Shown here in pieces: positions 8,778 to 16,614 of a stretch of 64,000 nt of DNA (its first letter is position 1; every line of letters starts with the position of its first letter). Source of the stretch: Gulosibacter macacae (GTDB taxonomy: Bacteria; Actinomycetota; Actinomycetes; Actinomycetales; Microbacteriaceae). The stretch is from positions 33,144 through 97,143 of the forward strand of contig NZ_RQVS01000013.1 in the NCBI RefSeq assembly GCF_003865375.1, read 5' to 3'. Position numbers and translations under genes: made by a program. The notes beneath the pieces are model-generated. The model was not told the origin of the DNA. It was given only the letters and a program-made list of their open reading frames with translations, and made no database searches.

Positions 8778-9836
8778 ATGACTACGCATGAGACTGAGCG
8801 CCCCGAGCACGCGAAGCCCGGCACCTACTCGAGCGCGGGGCAGGAGTACTCCCGCGACACCCGCTACATCAACGACCGCATCACCAAGGATGCGCGACCC
8901 GCGGGTGAGGGCATCGAAACCTGGCCGGTTGAACCGAACCGTTACCGCCTCGTCGTCGCCCGCGCCTGCCCCTGGGCGCACCGCGCACTCATCGTGCGAC
9001 GCCTGCTCGGTCTCGAAGACGTCATCTCGATGGCGATTGCCGGTCCCGTCCACGACGAGCGCTCGTGGACCTTCGACAAGTCGCCCGATGGCATCGACCC
9101 GGTGCTCGGCTATGAGCGCCTGCAGCAGGCCTACTTCGCCCGCGACCCGCAGTACCCGCGCGGCATCACGGTGCCAGCAATCGTTGATGAGCCGACGAAG
9201 TCGGTCGTCACCAACGACTTCCCGTGGATCACCCTCGACTTCTCGACCGAGTGGAAGGAGTTTCACCGCGAGGGCGCTCCCGACCTCTACCCCGAGGCGC
9301 TGCGCGAAGAAGTGGATGAGGTCATGCGCTTCATCTACACCGAGATCAACAACGGCGTCTACCGTTGCGGGTTTGCTGGCTCGCAATCGGCCTACGACGC
9401 CGCCTACGACCGCCTCTTCTCGGCACTCGACAAGATCTCGGAACGGCTCGAGACCCGCCGCTACCTCATGGGCGACCACATCACTGAGGCGGATGTGCGC
9501 CTGTTCACCACGCTCGTGCGCTTCGATGCCGTTTACCACGGCCACTTCAAGTGCAATCGCCAGAAGCTCAGCGAGATGCCCGTGCTCTGGGCCTACGCGC
9601 GCGACCTCTTCCAGACCCCAGGCTTCGGCGACACCACCGACTTCGTCGACATCAAGCGCCACTACTACGAGGTGCACCGCGACCTGAACCCGCTCGGCAT
9701 CGTGCCGCTCGGCCCCGAGCTCGACAATTGGCTCACCGAGCACGGCCGCGAAGCGCTCGGTGGCTCACCGTTCGGCGAGGGCACCCCTCCCGGTGAGGTG
9801 CGCGACCCGATGGAAGAGGGGCACGGCATCCTGTAG
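8778..9836 (+). CDS. Xi-class GST, glutathionyl-hydroquinone reductase-like
   Basis: Members reduce thiol-conjugated hydroquinones. Actinobacterial ones probably use mycothiol rather than glutathione. The 352-residue protein has the N-terminal thioredoxin-like domain with the catalytic ARACPWAHR motif (Cys about residue 63), then the all-helical C-terminal domain with LMGDHITEADVRLFTTLVRFD and Y-rich helices typical of the xi class. I chose the ATG because TAGCGT at 8765-8770 lies 7 bases before it, the spacing of a leaderless start. An in-frame GTG at 8769 is the alternative. Single gene. Confidence 0.88.
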   Translation: MTTHETERPEHAKPGTYSSAGQEYSRDTRYINDRITKDARPAGEGIETWPVEPNRYRLVVARACPWAHRALIVRRLLGLEDVISMAIAGPVHDERSWTFDKSPDGIDPVLGYERLQQAYFARDPQYPRGITVPAIVDEPTKSVVTNDFPWITLDFSTEWKEFHREGAPDLYPEALREEVDEVMRFIYTEINNGVYRCGFAGSQSAYDAAYDRLFSALDKISERLETRRYLMGDHITEADVRLFTTLVRFDAVYHGHFKCNRQKLSEMPVLWAYARDLFQTPGFGDTTDFVDIKRHYYEVHRDLNPLGIVPLGPELDNWLTEHGREALGGSPFGEGTPPGEVRDPMEEGHGIL

Positions 9837-9862
9837 GCGTGTCGGGCGCCAGCGCGCTTCGA

Positions 9863-9971
9863 GAACCTCAGCGAACGGCCGGGGCGGAACCTCAGCGAAC
9901 GATCCTCCCTGGATCTTCGTTACCCACCCGACCTAGGCTCGAAGGTGCGCGGGCAAGAGCGCCCGCGCACC
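9863..9971. other. Direct repeat and 5'-leader hairpin before the MFS gene
   Basis: GAACCTCAGCGAACG occurs twice, at 9863-9877 and 9887-9901 (period 24). Further on, TAGGCT at 9935-9940 could be a -10 box. The transcript it would start opens with an 11-bp stem, GGTGCGCGGGC (9944-9954) against GCCCGCGCACC (9961-9971), ending 6 bases before the ribosome site of the next gene. A stabilising or regulatory 5' hairpin is possible. Confidence 0.4.
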
Positions 9972-9989
9972 GCGCATGAGGGGGTTCCG

Positions 9990-11291
9990 ATGTCCGCTCC
10001 ACAGGCCCAGACCACTGATGCTGGTCGCATTCCTGGTCCGCATCTGCGAGTTGCCATCGGCGCCGGGCTCACCGCCATCGCGCTCTCGATCACCATCACC
10101 GCACTGAGCTTCTTCACGAACGCGGTGCTTGCCGAGCATCCCGATTGGGCAATCTCGACGTTCACGCTCTACTACACGATCTACGGCCTCGCCTCGGCGT
10201 TCGCGATGCCCGTCGCCGCGCAATTGCTGCCGAAGCTCGGCTCGCGCAAGCTCCTCATGCTCGGCGGCACCATCGCCGCCATCGGGCTCTTCCTCTTCAG
10301 CCTCGCCACCGCGCTCTGGATTTTCTACGGTGCCGCCCTCATCGTCGGCATCGGCGTGGGCCTCTCGGTGCAATACGTGCCGATCGTGCTCGTCAACCGC
10401 TGGTTTGTGGCGCGACGGGCGCTCATCCTCGGCCTCGTGCTCGCTGGCACCGGCGTTGGCGGCGCGGCGTTCTCGAGCATCCTGCCGGGGCTCATCGCCT
10501 CGACGAGCTGGCAGCTCGGCATGGTCGTCGTCGCGATCGCGATGTTCGTCTTCAGCGTCGGGCCGGCCATCCTGCTCATTCGCAATGTGCCCGAGGATGT
10601 CGGCGAGCGTGCCTATGGTGCCGGCGAGCGACCGACCGATCCCAAGGAATCGCTCGCGGCTGAGCGCATCCCGGGGCTTACCCGCGCCGAGGCAATGAAG
10701 ACGCCGTGGCTCTACATCCTGTTCGGCTCGGTGCTTCTCATGGGCATTGTGCACTCGATGAACCAACACCTGGTCAATTACCTCAAGTTGCAACCCTGGG
10801 GCATCAATGTGCCGGATGCGAGCATCTCGCTCATCCTCACCGTCACGACCCTTTCGCTTGTGCTCTACAAGCCCGCGCTCGGTTGGCTCATTGACCGCAT
10901 CGGTATCGAACGCGCACTCGTCATCACGCTGAGTCTGGCGGCGATTGTCGTGTTCATTTCGGCGTACATGACGCTCCTGTGGGCATACATCGCCTGCATG
11001 CTCGTCATCGCGATCGGCTTCGCGAACGGCACGGTCACCCCGCCGCTCGTTGCCGCGCACGCCTTCGGGCAGCGCGACTTCCCGGCGATCTGGGGCGTGC
11101 TCGGCTCGGCCTATCCGATCGGCACCGCGGTCGGCGCGCCGCTGTGGGGCCTCGTGCGCGATGCCACCGGCTCTTATGGCTGGGGGTTCGTGTCGGTGCC
11201 GATCATCTCCGCGATCTTCATCATCGGGATGGTCGTGGTGATGCGCCGGGGTCGCAAGCTTTGGAGCAGCGAAGGCCTTGCGACACATTAG
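9990..11291 (+). CDS. MFS transporter, oxalate/formate-antiporter-like
   Basis: This 433-residue carrier has 12 membrane segments and resembles the OFA/monocarboxylate branch of the MFS: an early FTLYYTIYGLASAFAMPVAAQLLPKLG block, a GVGLSVQYVPIVLVNRWFVARR segment after TM4, and a long central loop before MKTPWLYILF. It probably moves a small organic anion; the substrate is not identifiable. GAGGGGG at 9978-9984 gives correct spacing to this ATG, so I reject an upstream GTG at 9945. The 3' end runs straight into repeat family B. Confidence 0.85.
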   Translation: MSAPQAQTTDAGRIPGPHLRVAIGAGLTAIALSITITALSFFTNAVLAEHPDWAISTFTLYYTIYGLASAFAMPVAAQLLPKLGSRKLLMLGGTIAAIGLFLFSLATALWIFYGAALIVGIGVGLSVQYVPIVLVNRWFVARRALILGLVLAGTGVGGAAFSSILPGLIASTSWQLGMVVVAIAMFVFSVGPAILLIRNVPEDVGERAYGAGERPTDPKESLAAERIPGLTRAEAMKTPWLYILFGSVLLMGIVHSMNQHLVNYLKLQPWGINVPDASISLILTVTTLSLVLYKPALGWLIDRIGIERALVITLSLAAIVVFISAYMTLLWAYIACMLVIAIGFANGTVTPPLVAAHAFGQRDFPAIWGVLGSAYPIGTAVGAPLWGLVRDATGSYGWGFVSVPIISAIFIIGMVVVMRRGRKLWSSEGLATH

Positions 11292-11293
11292 CC

Positions 11294-11456
11294 GCGTGCC
11301 AAGTGGAACCGCGGGCGTGCCAAGTGGAACCGGATTCGTCCCAAGCGGAGCCACATGCCTATGCACGCCACGAAAAATGGCTGGTCAGCGCTTTGCGCGT
11401 GGCGACGCAGCATCAGGATGCGATCCACTCGTCACAGTGCAGGTTCCAATTGGCAC
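11294..11456. repeat. Repeat family B, locus 1 (21-bp period, inverted arrangement)
   Basis: GCGTGCCAAGTGGAACC begins at 11294 and again at 11315. A diverged third copy (TCGTCCCAAGCGGAGCC) begins at 11336, so the period is exactly 21 bp. One reverse copy, GGTTCCAATTGGCAC, lies at 11442-11456, about 90 bp further on. The cassette fills the space between a plus-strand and a minus-strand gene end. The same layout recurs at 45092-45259. Confidence 0.85.
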
Positions 11457-11458
11457 AC

Positions 11459-12157
11459 CTACCGTAGCTGCCAGCCGCGCGGACGCACGGCGAGATCGGT
11501 GATCTGCACCTCGACCGGCGCATCCACCACGTAGCGCACGGCGGTAGCAATCGACTCGGGTCGGATGTAATCCTCGGGGGAGTAGGTGCCGCCAAGGCCC
11601 TCCTGCAACTCCACCTGCATCGGCGTCGCCACCTGGCCAGGGAGCACCGTCGCCACCCGCACACCATCGCCCTCAACTTCGAGGCGCAGCGTGTCGGCCA
11701 AACCCTTTAGCGCATGCTTCGAGGCGACATAGGCACCCATGGCGCGTGCCGGGCGAATTGAGACGCCCGAGCCGATGAACACCACCGTGCCATGCGCCTC
11801 GCGCAACTTCGGCATCGCGAGCGTGGTGAGCAACGCCGGTGCAATCACGTTCGTCGCGAGCTGCCGCTGCCACTCCGCAGCGGTGGTCGCATCGAGCAAC
11901 CATGGCGTGCCGACCGCAGCCGAGTGCACGATCACATCGAGGCGTGGCAAGTCGGCAACGAGCGCGAACACGGCACCACCGGGCTCGAACACTGCAGCAT
12001 CCTGCAGATCGGCCGAGAGCGTGCGCCACGCATCCAGTTCGGCGAGTCGCCCAGCATCGCGGCCAAGCGCCACGATCTCGTGCGTAGCTCGCAACTCCTC
12101 GACGAGTGCGCGACCGATGCCGCTGCTCGCCCCGGTGATCAACGCGACCGGCTTCAT
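11459..12157 (-). CDS. Short-chain dehydrogenase/reductase (SDR)
   Basis: This 232-residue classical SDR has the NAD(P)-binding TGASSGIGRAL motif at residues 9-19, an acidic-then-Arg pattern after beta-2 (GRDAG), and the catalytic serine in IGSGVS with YVASKHALKG (Tyr and Lys of the YxxxK pair). The substrate is unknown. It is last in a three-gene operon: its ATG overlaps the ArsR stop by 4 bp (ATGA). Being cotranscribed with two repressors suggests an inducible stress or detoxification role. Confidence 0.9.
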   Translation of the reverse strand: MKPVALITGASSGIGRALVEELRATHEIVALGRDAGRLAELDAWRTLSADLQDAAVFEPGGAVFALVADLPRLDVIVHSAAVGTPWLLDATTAAEWQRQLATNVIAPALLTTLAMPKLREAHGTVVFIGSGVSIRPARAMGAYVASKHALKGLADTLRLEVEGDGVRVATVLPGQVATPMQVELQEGLGGTYSPEDYIRPESIATAVRYVVDAPVEVQITDLAVRPRGWQLR

Positions 12158-12456
12158 GAGCGTGCGCCTTCCTCGTTCGCAGCCTCAGCATCCGGCGAAA
12201 TCATCGCGGCCAACTCCCGCAACCGTGCGGGTTCGGCGCAATAGTGACTCCAGGTGCCCGAGCGCTCGCTCGAGACGAACCCGGCATCGAGCAGCACCTT
12301 CACGTGATGCGACACCGTCGACTGCGCCAAACCGAGCTGATCGACGAGCGACGACACCGTTGCCGGCTCCCGACACAGGTCGAGGATGCGCAGGCGCGTC
12401 GGATCAGCAAGCACCCGAAACTCGTACGCGAGCGTATTCGGCTCGGCGCCGTTCAC
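12154..12456 (-). CDS. ArsR-family winged-helix repressor
   Basis: The 100-residue protein has the ArsR fold: LADPTRLRILDLC, then the recognition helix region LVDQLGLAQSTVSHHVKVLLDAGFVSSERSG and a wing. The metal-binding ELCVCDL-type cysteine box is not seen; one Cys occurs in LDLCREP and one in HYCAEP, so the ligand may not be a metal. I chose the GTG because it gives a 4-bp GTGA overlap with the MarR stop. A TTG 51 bases upstream would add a basic extension. Coupled to both neighbours. Confidence 0.85.
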   Translation of the reverse strand: MNGAEPNTLAYEFRVLADPTRLRILDLCREPATVSSLVDQLGLAQSTVSHHVKVLLDAGFVSSERSGTWSHYCAEPARLRELAAMISPDAEAANEEGARS

Positions 12457-12917
12457 GCGAGCGGTTCCCGCACGCCGCCGCAATCGTCGCCGCGCAGTCG
12501 ATTGCAAAGATCGGTGAGCGTTGCGAGCTCTTCTTTCGAGAGCACGCTGCCAACGCGAGATTGGATGCTGCGCGTCTGCACGCGACCCGCCGAACGGAAC
12601 GCTGCCTGGCCCTCTTCGGTAAGCTCAACGATCGTGCCGCGCGCGTCGAACTCATCCTCGGACTTCGCGATGAAACCGCGCGCCACCAGGCGATCGACCA
12701 ATCGCGACACCGACGACTGGGTGATGAGCACCGAGGCGTTGAGGTCGCGCAAGCGCACCCGGTGACCCGGTTCGCGGTGAATATTGAAGAGCACGTCGTA
12801 CTCATTCATCGACATGCCGACGTCCACGAACTCACGTCGGAGGTCGCGCATGATGGACACCTGGGCGCGAAAGAGCGCCTCCCAGGCGTCTGTTGGATGA
12901 ATCGACGAGCTAGCCAT
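12453..12917 (-). CDS. MarR-family transcriptional regulator
   Basis: This 154-residue protein shows the MarR layout: helix 1 with dimer contacts, SMNEYDVLFNIHREPGHRVRLRDLNASVLITQSSVSRLVDRLVARGFI as the HTH, and the DARGTIVELTEEG wing, which carries the usual D-x-R. MarR proteins usually repress their own operon and are released by phenolic or oxidising ligands. It heads the MarR-ArsR-SDR operon, with a perfect 11-bp palindrome in its promoter as the likely operator. Confidence 0.9.
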   Translation of the reverse strand: MASSSIHPTDAWEALFRAQVSIMRDLRREFVDVGMSMNEYDVLFNIHREPGHRVRLRDLNASVLITQSSVSRLVDRLVARGFIAKSEDEFDARGTIVELTEEGQAAFRSAGRVQTRSIQSRVGSVLSKEELATLTDLCNRLRGDDCGGVREPLA

Positions 12918-12935
12918 TTACCTTGATGATACCGA

Positions 12936-12971
12936 TAAGTCACTTACGTTCAGGTGATACCACCGGGGTAT
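12936..12971. promoter_or_regulatory. Operator candidates upstream of the MarR operon
   Basis: TAAGTCACTTA (12936-12946) is a perfect inverted repeat about one central base and lies between a CTGAAC -35-like and a TATCAT -10-like box on the minus strand. That position fits autorepression by MarR. A second palindrome, ATACC-N5-GGTAT (12957-12971), lies further upstream. Its TACC/GGTA arms recall CsoR or ArsR-type sites, so two different regulators could read this promoter. Confidence 0.5.
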
Positions 12972-12981
12972 TTTTCTTGAA

Positions 12982-13713
12982 TTAGACGCGGTCAGGCGAC
13001 GGAGCCGGTGCGTGCACGATGCGCACATCGGCGTGGCGGTCGAAACGGTAGCCGCCGCCGCGCACGGTGCGCACGACATCGGCGTACTCGCCGAGCTTCT
13101 TGCGCAGGCGGCGCACGTGCACGTCAATAGTGCGTTCGTGCGGGCGCTCTTCGGTCGAATCGGACCAAAGCACATCGATGATTTCGTCACGGGTGACGGT
13201 GCGGCCTTCACGAAGTACGAGCGATTGGAGCAGCTCGAACTCCTTGTAGGTGAGTTCAGCGTTGTCGCCGTGCACCGATACGCGCTTACGCGAGGTGTCG
13301 ATGATCACCTTGGCGGCGGTGCGGCGCACCTCTTCTTCGCGCTCGGCGAGCTGACGCGCGGCGCGCGATTCGGCGACGGCGCGCGGCTCCTGCAGAGCAA
13401 GGCGCACGAGGTCGATGGCGCGGCCGGGTGCACCCTCGGGGGCGAAGGCGACGGATGCGTAGCTACCGGCGGTCGGGGCGCGCTCGGCGAGCACTTCGCG
13501 CAGAGCGGTGACGAGCTCGGTGAGCGTGTCGTTATCGGCGTGGTCGAGGCCCACATAGAGCGCGAAGCCACGGGCTTCGGGGGCTGCGGTCACGGGCGCG
13601 GCGGTGCGCTCGGATGCGGCGTAGGCGGCGGGTGCTTCAGGAACGGCGGCGAGGTGCGGGCGAGCGGGTGCAGGTTGGTGCTGACGGATCGGGGTGACGT
13701 TGGCGATGGCCAT
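12982..13713 (-). CDS. Orphan winged-helix regulator (OmpR/PhoB-type DNA-binding domain)
   Basis: The C-terminal third of this 243-residue protein (about residues 145-225) is a Trans_reg_C winged helix: LTYKEFELLQSLVLREGRTVTRDEIIDVLW, then RTIDVHVRRLRKKLGEYADVVRTVRGGGYRF. The N-terminal half is not a phospho-receiver. It begins with a Pro/Ala-rich segment, then a divergent alpha/beta region (GFALYVGLDHADNDTLTELVTALREVL), and no kinase is adjacent. It therefore probably senses something other than phosphorylation. Similar proteins are common in Microbacteriaceae. It is transcribed alone. Confidence 0.8.
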   Translation of the reverse strand: MAIANVTPIRQHQPAPARPHLAAVPEAPAAYAASERTAAPVTAAPEARGFALYVGLDHADNDTLTELVTALREVLAERAPTAGSYASVAFAPEGAPGRAIDLVRLALQEPRAVAESRAARQLAEREEEVRRTAAKVIIDTSRKRVSVHGDNAELTYKEFELLQSLVLREGRTVTRDEIIDVLWSDSTEERPHERTIDVHVRRLRKKLGEYADVVRTVRGGGYRFDRHADVRIVHAPAPSPDRV

Positions 13714-14109
13714 GATGTGGTCCTTTACTGATGATGTCGCCGGCGCTGCGTTGGGCGCGCTTCGGCGGAAGTCGGGCGGACGTGCCCGTGACGGCGTCGT
13801 GGTGATGACGCGGGAAGCTCAGTGGTCGAGATGCGAGCCTCGGTGCTCGAGATGTGAGCGGAGTGAGCTGCTTCAGGGAAGCGGAGATACTGCGGTTCGG
13901 AGCGTCGTTAGCGACACATTCGACAACGCACAACCGCGCCGGCCATCATCATGCCAGCGCGTCCTGCCACCTCGAGGGCGGTCACAGGGCGTGCAGTCGT
14001 TGCAGTCATGTTCGACAAATTAGCCCGTCGGCTCGTTCGATGTCAAGACTTCGTGCTTCGAGTGCCTCAGCACGCAGTCGTGCACTGAGGCGCTCGAAGT
14101 GCTGTGACG
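13714..14109. other. Intergenic region between the orphan regulator and upp
   Basis: I see no gene in these 396 bases. They hold the promoter side of the regulator, some degenerate family E words near 13810-13870 (GTCGAGATGCGAGCCTCGG, GCTCGAGATG), an AT-richer patch at 14012-14030, and the stem-loop at 14056-14099. Confidence 0.6.
14056..14099. terminator. Stem-loop 3' of upp (family E palindrome)
   Basis: CTTCGAGTGCCTCAG (14056-14070) pairs with CTGAGGCGCTCGAAG (14085-14099) with one G-T, and an inner CACG/CGTG extends the stem. It starts 11 bases beyond the upp stop codon. No U tract follows, so termination would be non-canonical. The word CTTCGAGTGCCTCAGC recurs inside the E2 gene at 31649. 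Confidence 0.55.
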
Positions 14110-14745
14110 TTAGACCGCGACGCCGTAGAGGCGGTCGCCCGCATCCCCGAGGCCCGGCACGATATAGCCGTCGTCGTTCAAACGCTCATCAAGTGCGGCC
14201 ACGAGCACGTGCACATCGTCTTCGGGGAACTCGCGCTGCATGAGCTCAACACCCTCCGGCGCGGCAACCAGGCAAATTGCCGTGATCTCGCTCGCACCCG
14301 CATCCTTCAAAAACTGCACGGTCGCCGCGAGCGAACCACCGGTGGCGAGCATTGGGTCAAGCACAAAGCACTGCCGGTGCGCGAGGTTGTCAGGCAGACG
14401 CTTCGCGTAGGTCTCTGGCTGCAGGGTCTCTTCATTGCGACGGATGCCGACGAAGCCCACCTCGCAATTCGGCATGAGCTTCAAGAAGCCATCGAGCATC
14501 CCGAGCCCCGCGCGAATAATCGGAACGGCGAGCGGCAGCGGCTCCCGTACCCGGGTGCCGGTCATCTCGCTCACGGGAGTGCGTAGCTGCACGTCTTCGA
14601 CGTGGAGGCCGCGCGTCGCCTCGTAGGTGAGGAGGTTGACGAGTTCGGCGACGAGCTCGCGGAACACCGGTGATGGCGTGCGCTCATCACGAAGCAGGGT
14701 CATCTTGTGGTCGATGAGGGGGTGATTCGCGACGTGCAGCTGCAT
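14110..14745 (-). CDS. upp: Uracil phosphoribosyltransferase
   Basis: Upp converts uracil and PRPP to UMP in pyrimidine salvage. The 211-residue length is typical. Visible signatures are the [22 protein letters not shown] N-terminus (here KMTLLRD), [12 protein letters not shown], the PRPP-binding [11 protein letters not shown] (about residues 128-138) and the C-terminal uracil-binding [21 protein letters not shown] lies 7 bases before the ATG on the minus strand, which suggests a leaderless message. Divergent from tadA. Confidence 0.97.
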   Translation of the reverse strand: MQLHVANHPLIDHKMTLLRDERTPSPVFRELVAELVNLLTYEATRGLHVEDVQLRTPVSEMTGTRVREPLPLAVPIIRAGLGMLDGFLKLMPNCEVGFVGIRRNEETLQPETYAKRLPDNLAHRQCFVLDPMLATGGSLAATVQFLKDAGASEITAICLVAAPEGVELMQREFPEDDVHVLVAALDERLNDDGYIVPGLGDAGDRLYGVAV

Positions 14746-14806
14746 GATCGATAGCGTAGCGAGCGAAGCTGTATCTCGCGGTCAAGCATCAACCAGAGGA
14801 GCGTCT

Positions 14807-15262
14807 ATGCGACCAAGCGACGAGCACCTCGCGCTCATGCGCGCGGCCCTGCACGAAGCGCTCCAGGCCCCGGCCACCGGAGATATTCCGATCGGCGCGG
14901 TGGTGACCGATGCATCCGGTGAGATTGTTGGCCGCGGCCGAAACGAGCGCGAGGCGACCGGTGACCCGACCGCGCACGCAGAAATTGTTGCGCTGCGGCA
15001 AGCAGCGCAGGTGCTCGGCACCTCGCGACTCGATGGATGCACGCTCGTCACCACGCTCGAACCCTGCGTCATGTGCGCGGGAGCGGCGCTCACGTCGCGC
15101 GTCGCGCGGGTGGTCTTTGGTGCCTGGGATGAGAAGGCGGGCGCGGCCGGATCGCAGTATGACCTCATCCGTGATCGACGGGTGCCCCTGCAGGCCGAAG
15201 TCGTCGCCGGTGTACTCGCTGAAGAGTGCGCGGCGCCCCTGCGTGAGTTCTTTCGCGACTAA
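14807..15262 (+). CDS. tadA: tRNA-specific adenosine deaminase TadA
   Basis: TadA deaminates A34 to inosine in tRNA-Arg(ACG), the very tRNA encoded at 7726. The 151-residue protein has the zinc and catalytic motif AHAEIVAL (His, Glu), then TTLEPCVMCAGAAL with the two zinc cysteines, and the RVVFGAWDEKAGA strand typical of TadA. AGAGGAG at 14795-14801 sets the ATG; in-frame codons upstream lack a ribosome site. Confidence 0.93.
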   Translation: MRPSDEHLALMRAALHEALQAPATGDIPIGAVVTDASGEIVGRGRNEREATGDPTAHAEIVALRQAAQVLGTSRLDGCTLVTTLEPCVMCAGAALTSRVARVVFGAWDEKAGAAGSQYDLIRDRRVPLQAEVVAGVLAEECAAPLREFFRD

Positions 15263-15277
15263 CGACGCCGCAAGTGG

Positions 15278-15331
15278 CCCTCTCGTGGACAAGTACCCCA
15301 CGCATGGGTGGGGTAGTTCTTCACGAGAGGG
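15278..15331. repeat. Repeat family C, copy 1 (nested palindrome)
   Basis: An outer 10-bp stem, CCCTCTCGTG (15278-15287) with CACGAGAGGG (15322-15331), encloses a 28-bp near-palindrome at 15291-15318 with left arm AAGTACCCCACGCA and right arm TGGGTGGGGTAGTT. It lies between convergent genes and could terminate both. The second copy is at 35264-35333. Just beyond it, the last codons of the next gene (TAGTCCCAGCTGGG) are duplicated in tandem at 15350-15382. Confidence 0.8.
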
Positions 15332-15366
15332 GTACTTCGAGAACCAGCTAGTCCCAGCTGGGCCAG

Positions 15367-15666
15367 TTAGTCCCAGCTGGGGAAGACGATGGCCTCGGTG
15401 GTCACCGTCTCGCGCTGCGGCGCGGTCACATCGGGCTCAATGAACACGGCCTCAACGCCACCCGCGGCCTCGCGCACGAGCTGACGCAGTTCGGCAATCA
15501 CCGGCGGCAGCGAGTAGAGGTCGTCAACGTTAGTGAGGGCGACTCGCACGCCCACCACATCGGGTGCACCCTCAGCCGGAGTAGTGCGAACCTGCACGAC
15601 CTCGTCGACGAACATGCTCGTGAGCAGGGCTTCGCGAATCTCGGCGGTGAGGGTGGGGTTCGACAC
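15367..15666 (-). CDS. Small hypothetical protein, possibly a lone CDF-type C-terminal domain
   Basis: The 99-residue soluble product has no named motif that I can assert. Its pattern runs: helix (EIREALLTSMFVDEVVQV), strand (VVGVRVALTNVDD), helix (VIAELRQLVREA), strand (GVEAVFIEPDV). This resembles the cytoplasmic ferredoxin-like domain at the end of cation diffusion facilitators, where the final strand often ends in EPD. No membrane segment is present. The homology is an inference from pattern only. It is divergent from proC. Confidence 0.6.
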   Translation of the reverse strand: MSNPTLTAEIREALLTSMFVDEVVQVRTTPAEGAPDVVGVRVALTNVDDLYSLPPVIAELRQLVREAAGGVEAVFIEPDVTAPQRETVTTEAIVFPSWD

Positions 15667-15743
15667 GATCGTCTCCTCGGCGGTGGGGATTGGATGAGTC
15701 CAGCATACGACGATGAACCCGCACGCACCCTAGACTCGAGCGC

Positions 15744-16598
15744 GTGACGCAGATCGACAAGCCCGCGCTCCCGCGGATCGCCATGCTCGGCACCGGCAAT
15801 ATGAACGGTGCCATTCTCGCCGGACTCACCCGTCCAGGCTCTGCGCTGGCCGACCCGGTGCGCGTGACGACGCGCTCACAATCAAGCGCGGATGCGCTCT
15901 CGCAGCGCCCCGGCGTCACGGCCGCAGCCCTCGAATCAAACCCCGACGCCAACCGAGAAGCCGTGCGCGGCGCGGGCCTGGTCATCGTCGGCGTGAAGCC
16001 AGCCATGGTGCCCGATCTCCTCGACGACATCGCGGCCGATCTCGAACCCGGCGCGCTCGTCATTTCGATCGCTGCGGGGCTCGAGACCAAGACCATCGCG
16101 GCGCATCTGCCCGCGGGCATCCGGGTCGTGCGTGCCATGCCGAACACGCCCGCGACCCTCGGACTCGGGGTGACGGCTATCTGCGCTGGCCCCGGCGCCG
16201 ACGCCGAGGCCATGGCGCTTGCGCACGAAGTGTTTGCGTCGGTCGGCCAGGTGGTGGAGCTCCCCGAAGCCGATATTCCGACGATGGGTGCGCTTACCGG
16301 CTCCGGTCCCGCGCACGTGTACCTCCTCATTGAGCGGATGATCGAGGCGGGTCAGGCGCTCGGCCTCGACGCTGAGACCGCCACTGAGTCGGTTGTGCAG
16401 ACCTTCCGCGGTGCGGTCGAGATGGTCGTTGCCGACCCGGATGCGGGTCCCGCCGAATTGCGTCGCCGCGTCACGAGCCCGAACGGTACGACCGAGCGGT
16501 CGATTGCCGTGCTCGAGGATGCCCAGCTCGCCGACCTCTTTACCCGTTCGTTGCGCGCGAATGTGCGTCGCAGCGAAGAACTCGCCGCTGGCGCCTAA
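15744..16598 (+). CDS. proC: Pyrroline-5-carboxylate reductase
   Basis: ProC catalyses the last step of proline synthesis, NAD(P)H reduction of pyrroline-5-carboxylate. The 284-residue protein has an N-terminal Rossmann motif, MLGTGNMNGAIL. The core VRAMPNTPATLGLGVTAI and the signature ALTGSGPAHVYLLIERMIEAGQALGL (about residues 175-200) follow, with the SPNGTTERSI loop near the end. TAGACT ends 7 bases before the GTG start, indicating a leaderless transcript. It is followed closely by the J-domain gene. Confidence 0.96.
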   Translation: MTQIDKPALPRIAMLGTGNMNGAILAGLTRPGSALADPVRVTTRSQSSADALSQRPGVTAAALESNPDANREAVRGAGLVIVGVKPAMVPDLLDDIAADLEPGALVISIAAGLETKTIAAHLPAGIRVVRAMPNTPATLGLGVTAICAGPGADAEAMALAHEVFASVGQVVELPEADIPTMGALTGSGPAHVYLLIERMIEAGQALGLDAETATESVVQTFRGAVEMVVADPDAGPAELRRRVTSPNGTTERSIAVLEDAQLADLFTRSLRANVRRSEELAAGA

Positions 16599-16614
16599 GG
16601 AGTAATTGCAACCA

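Noticed and set aside
11294..11352. The 21-bp periodic repeats as a CRISPR array
   Set aside because: The units are spaced only a few bases apart, there are no unique spacers of 25-40 bases, an inverted arm is present, and no cas gene is near.
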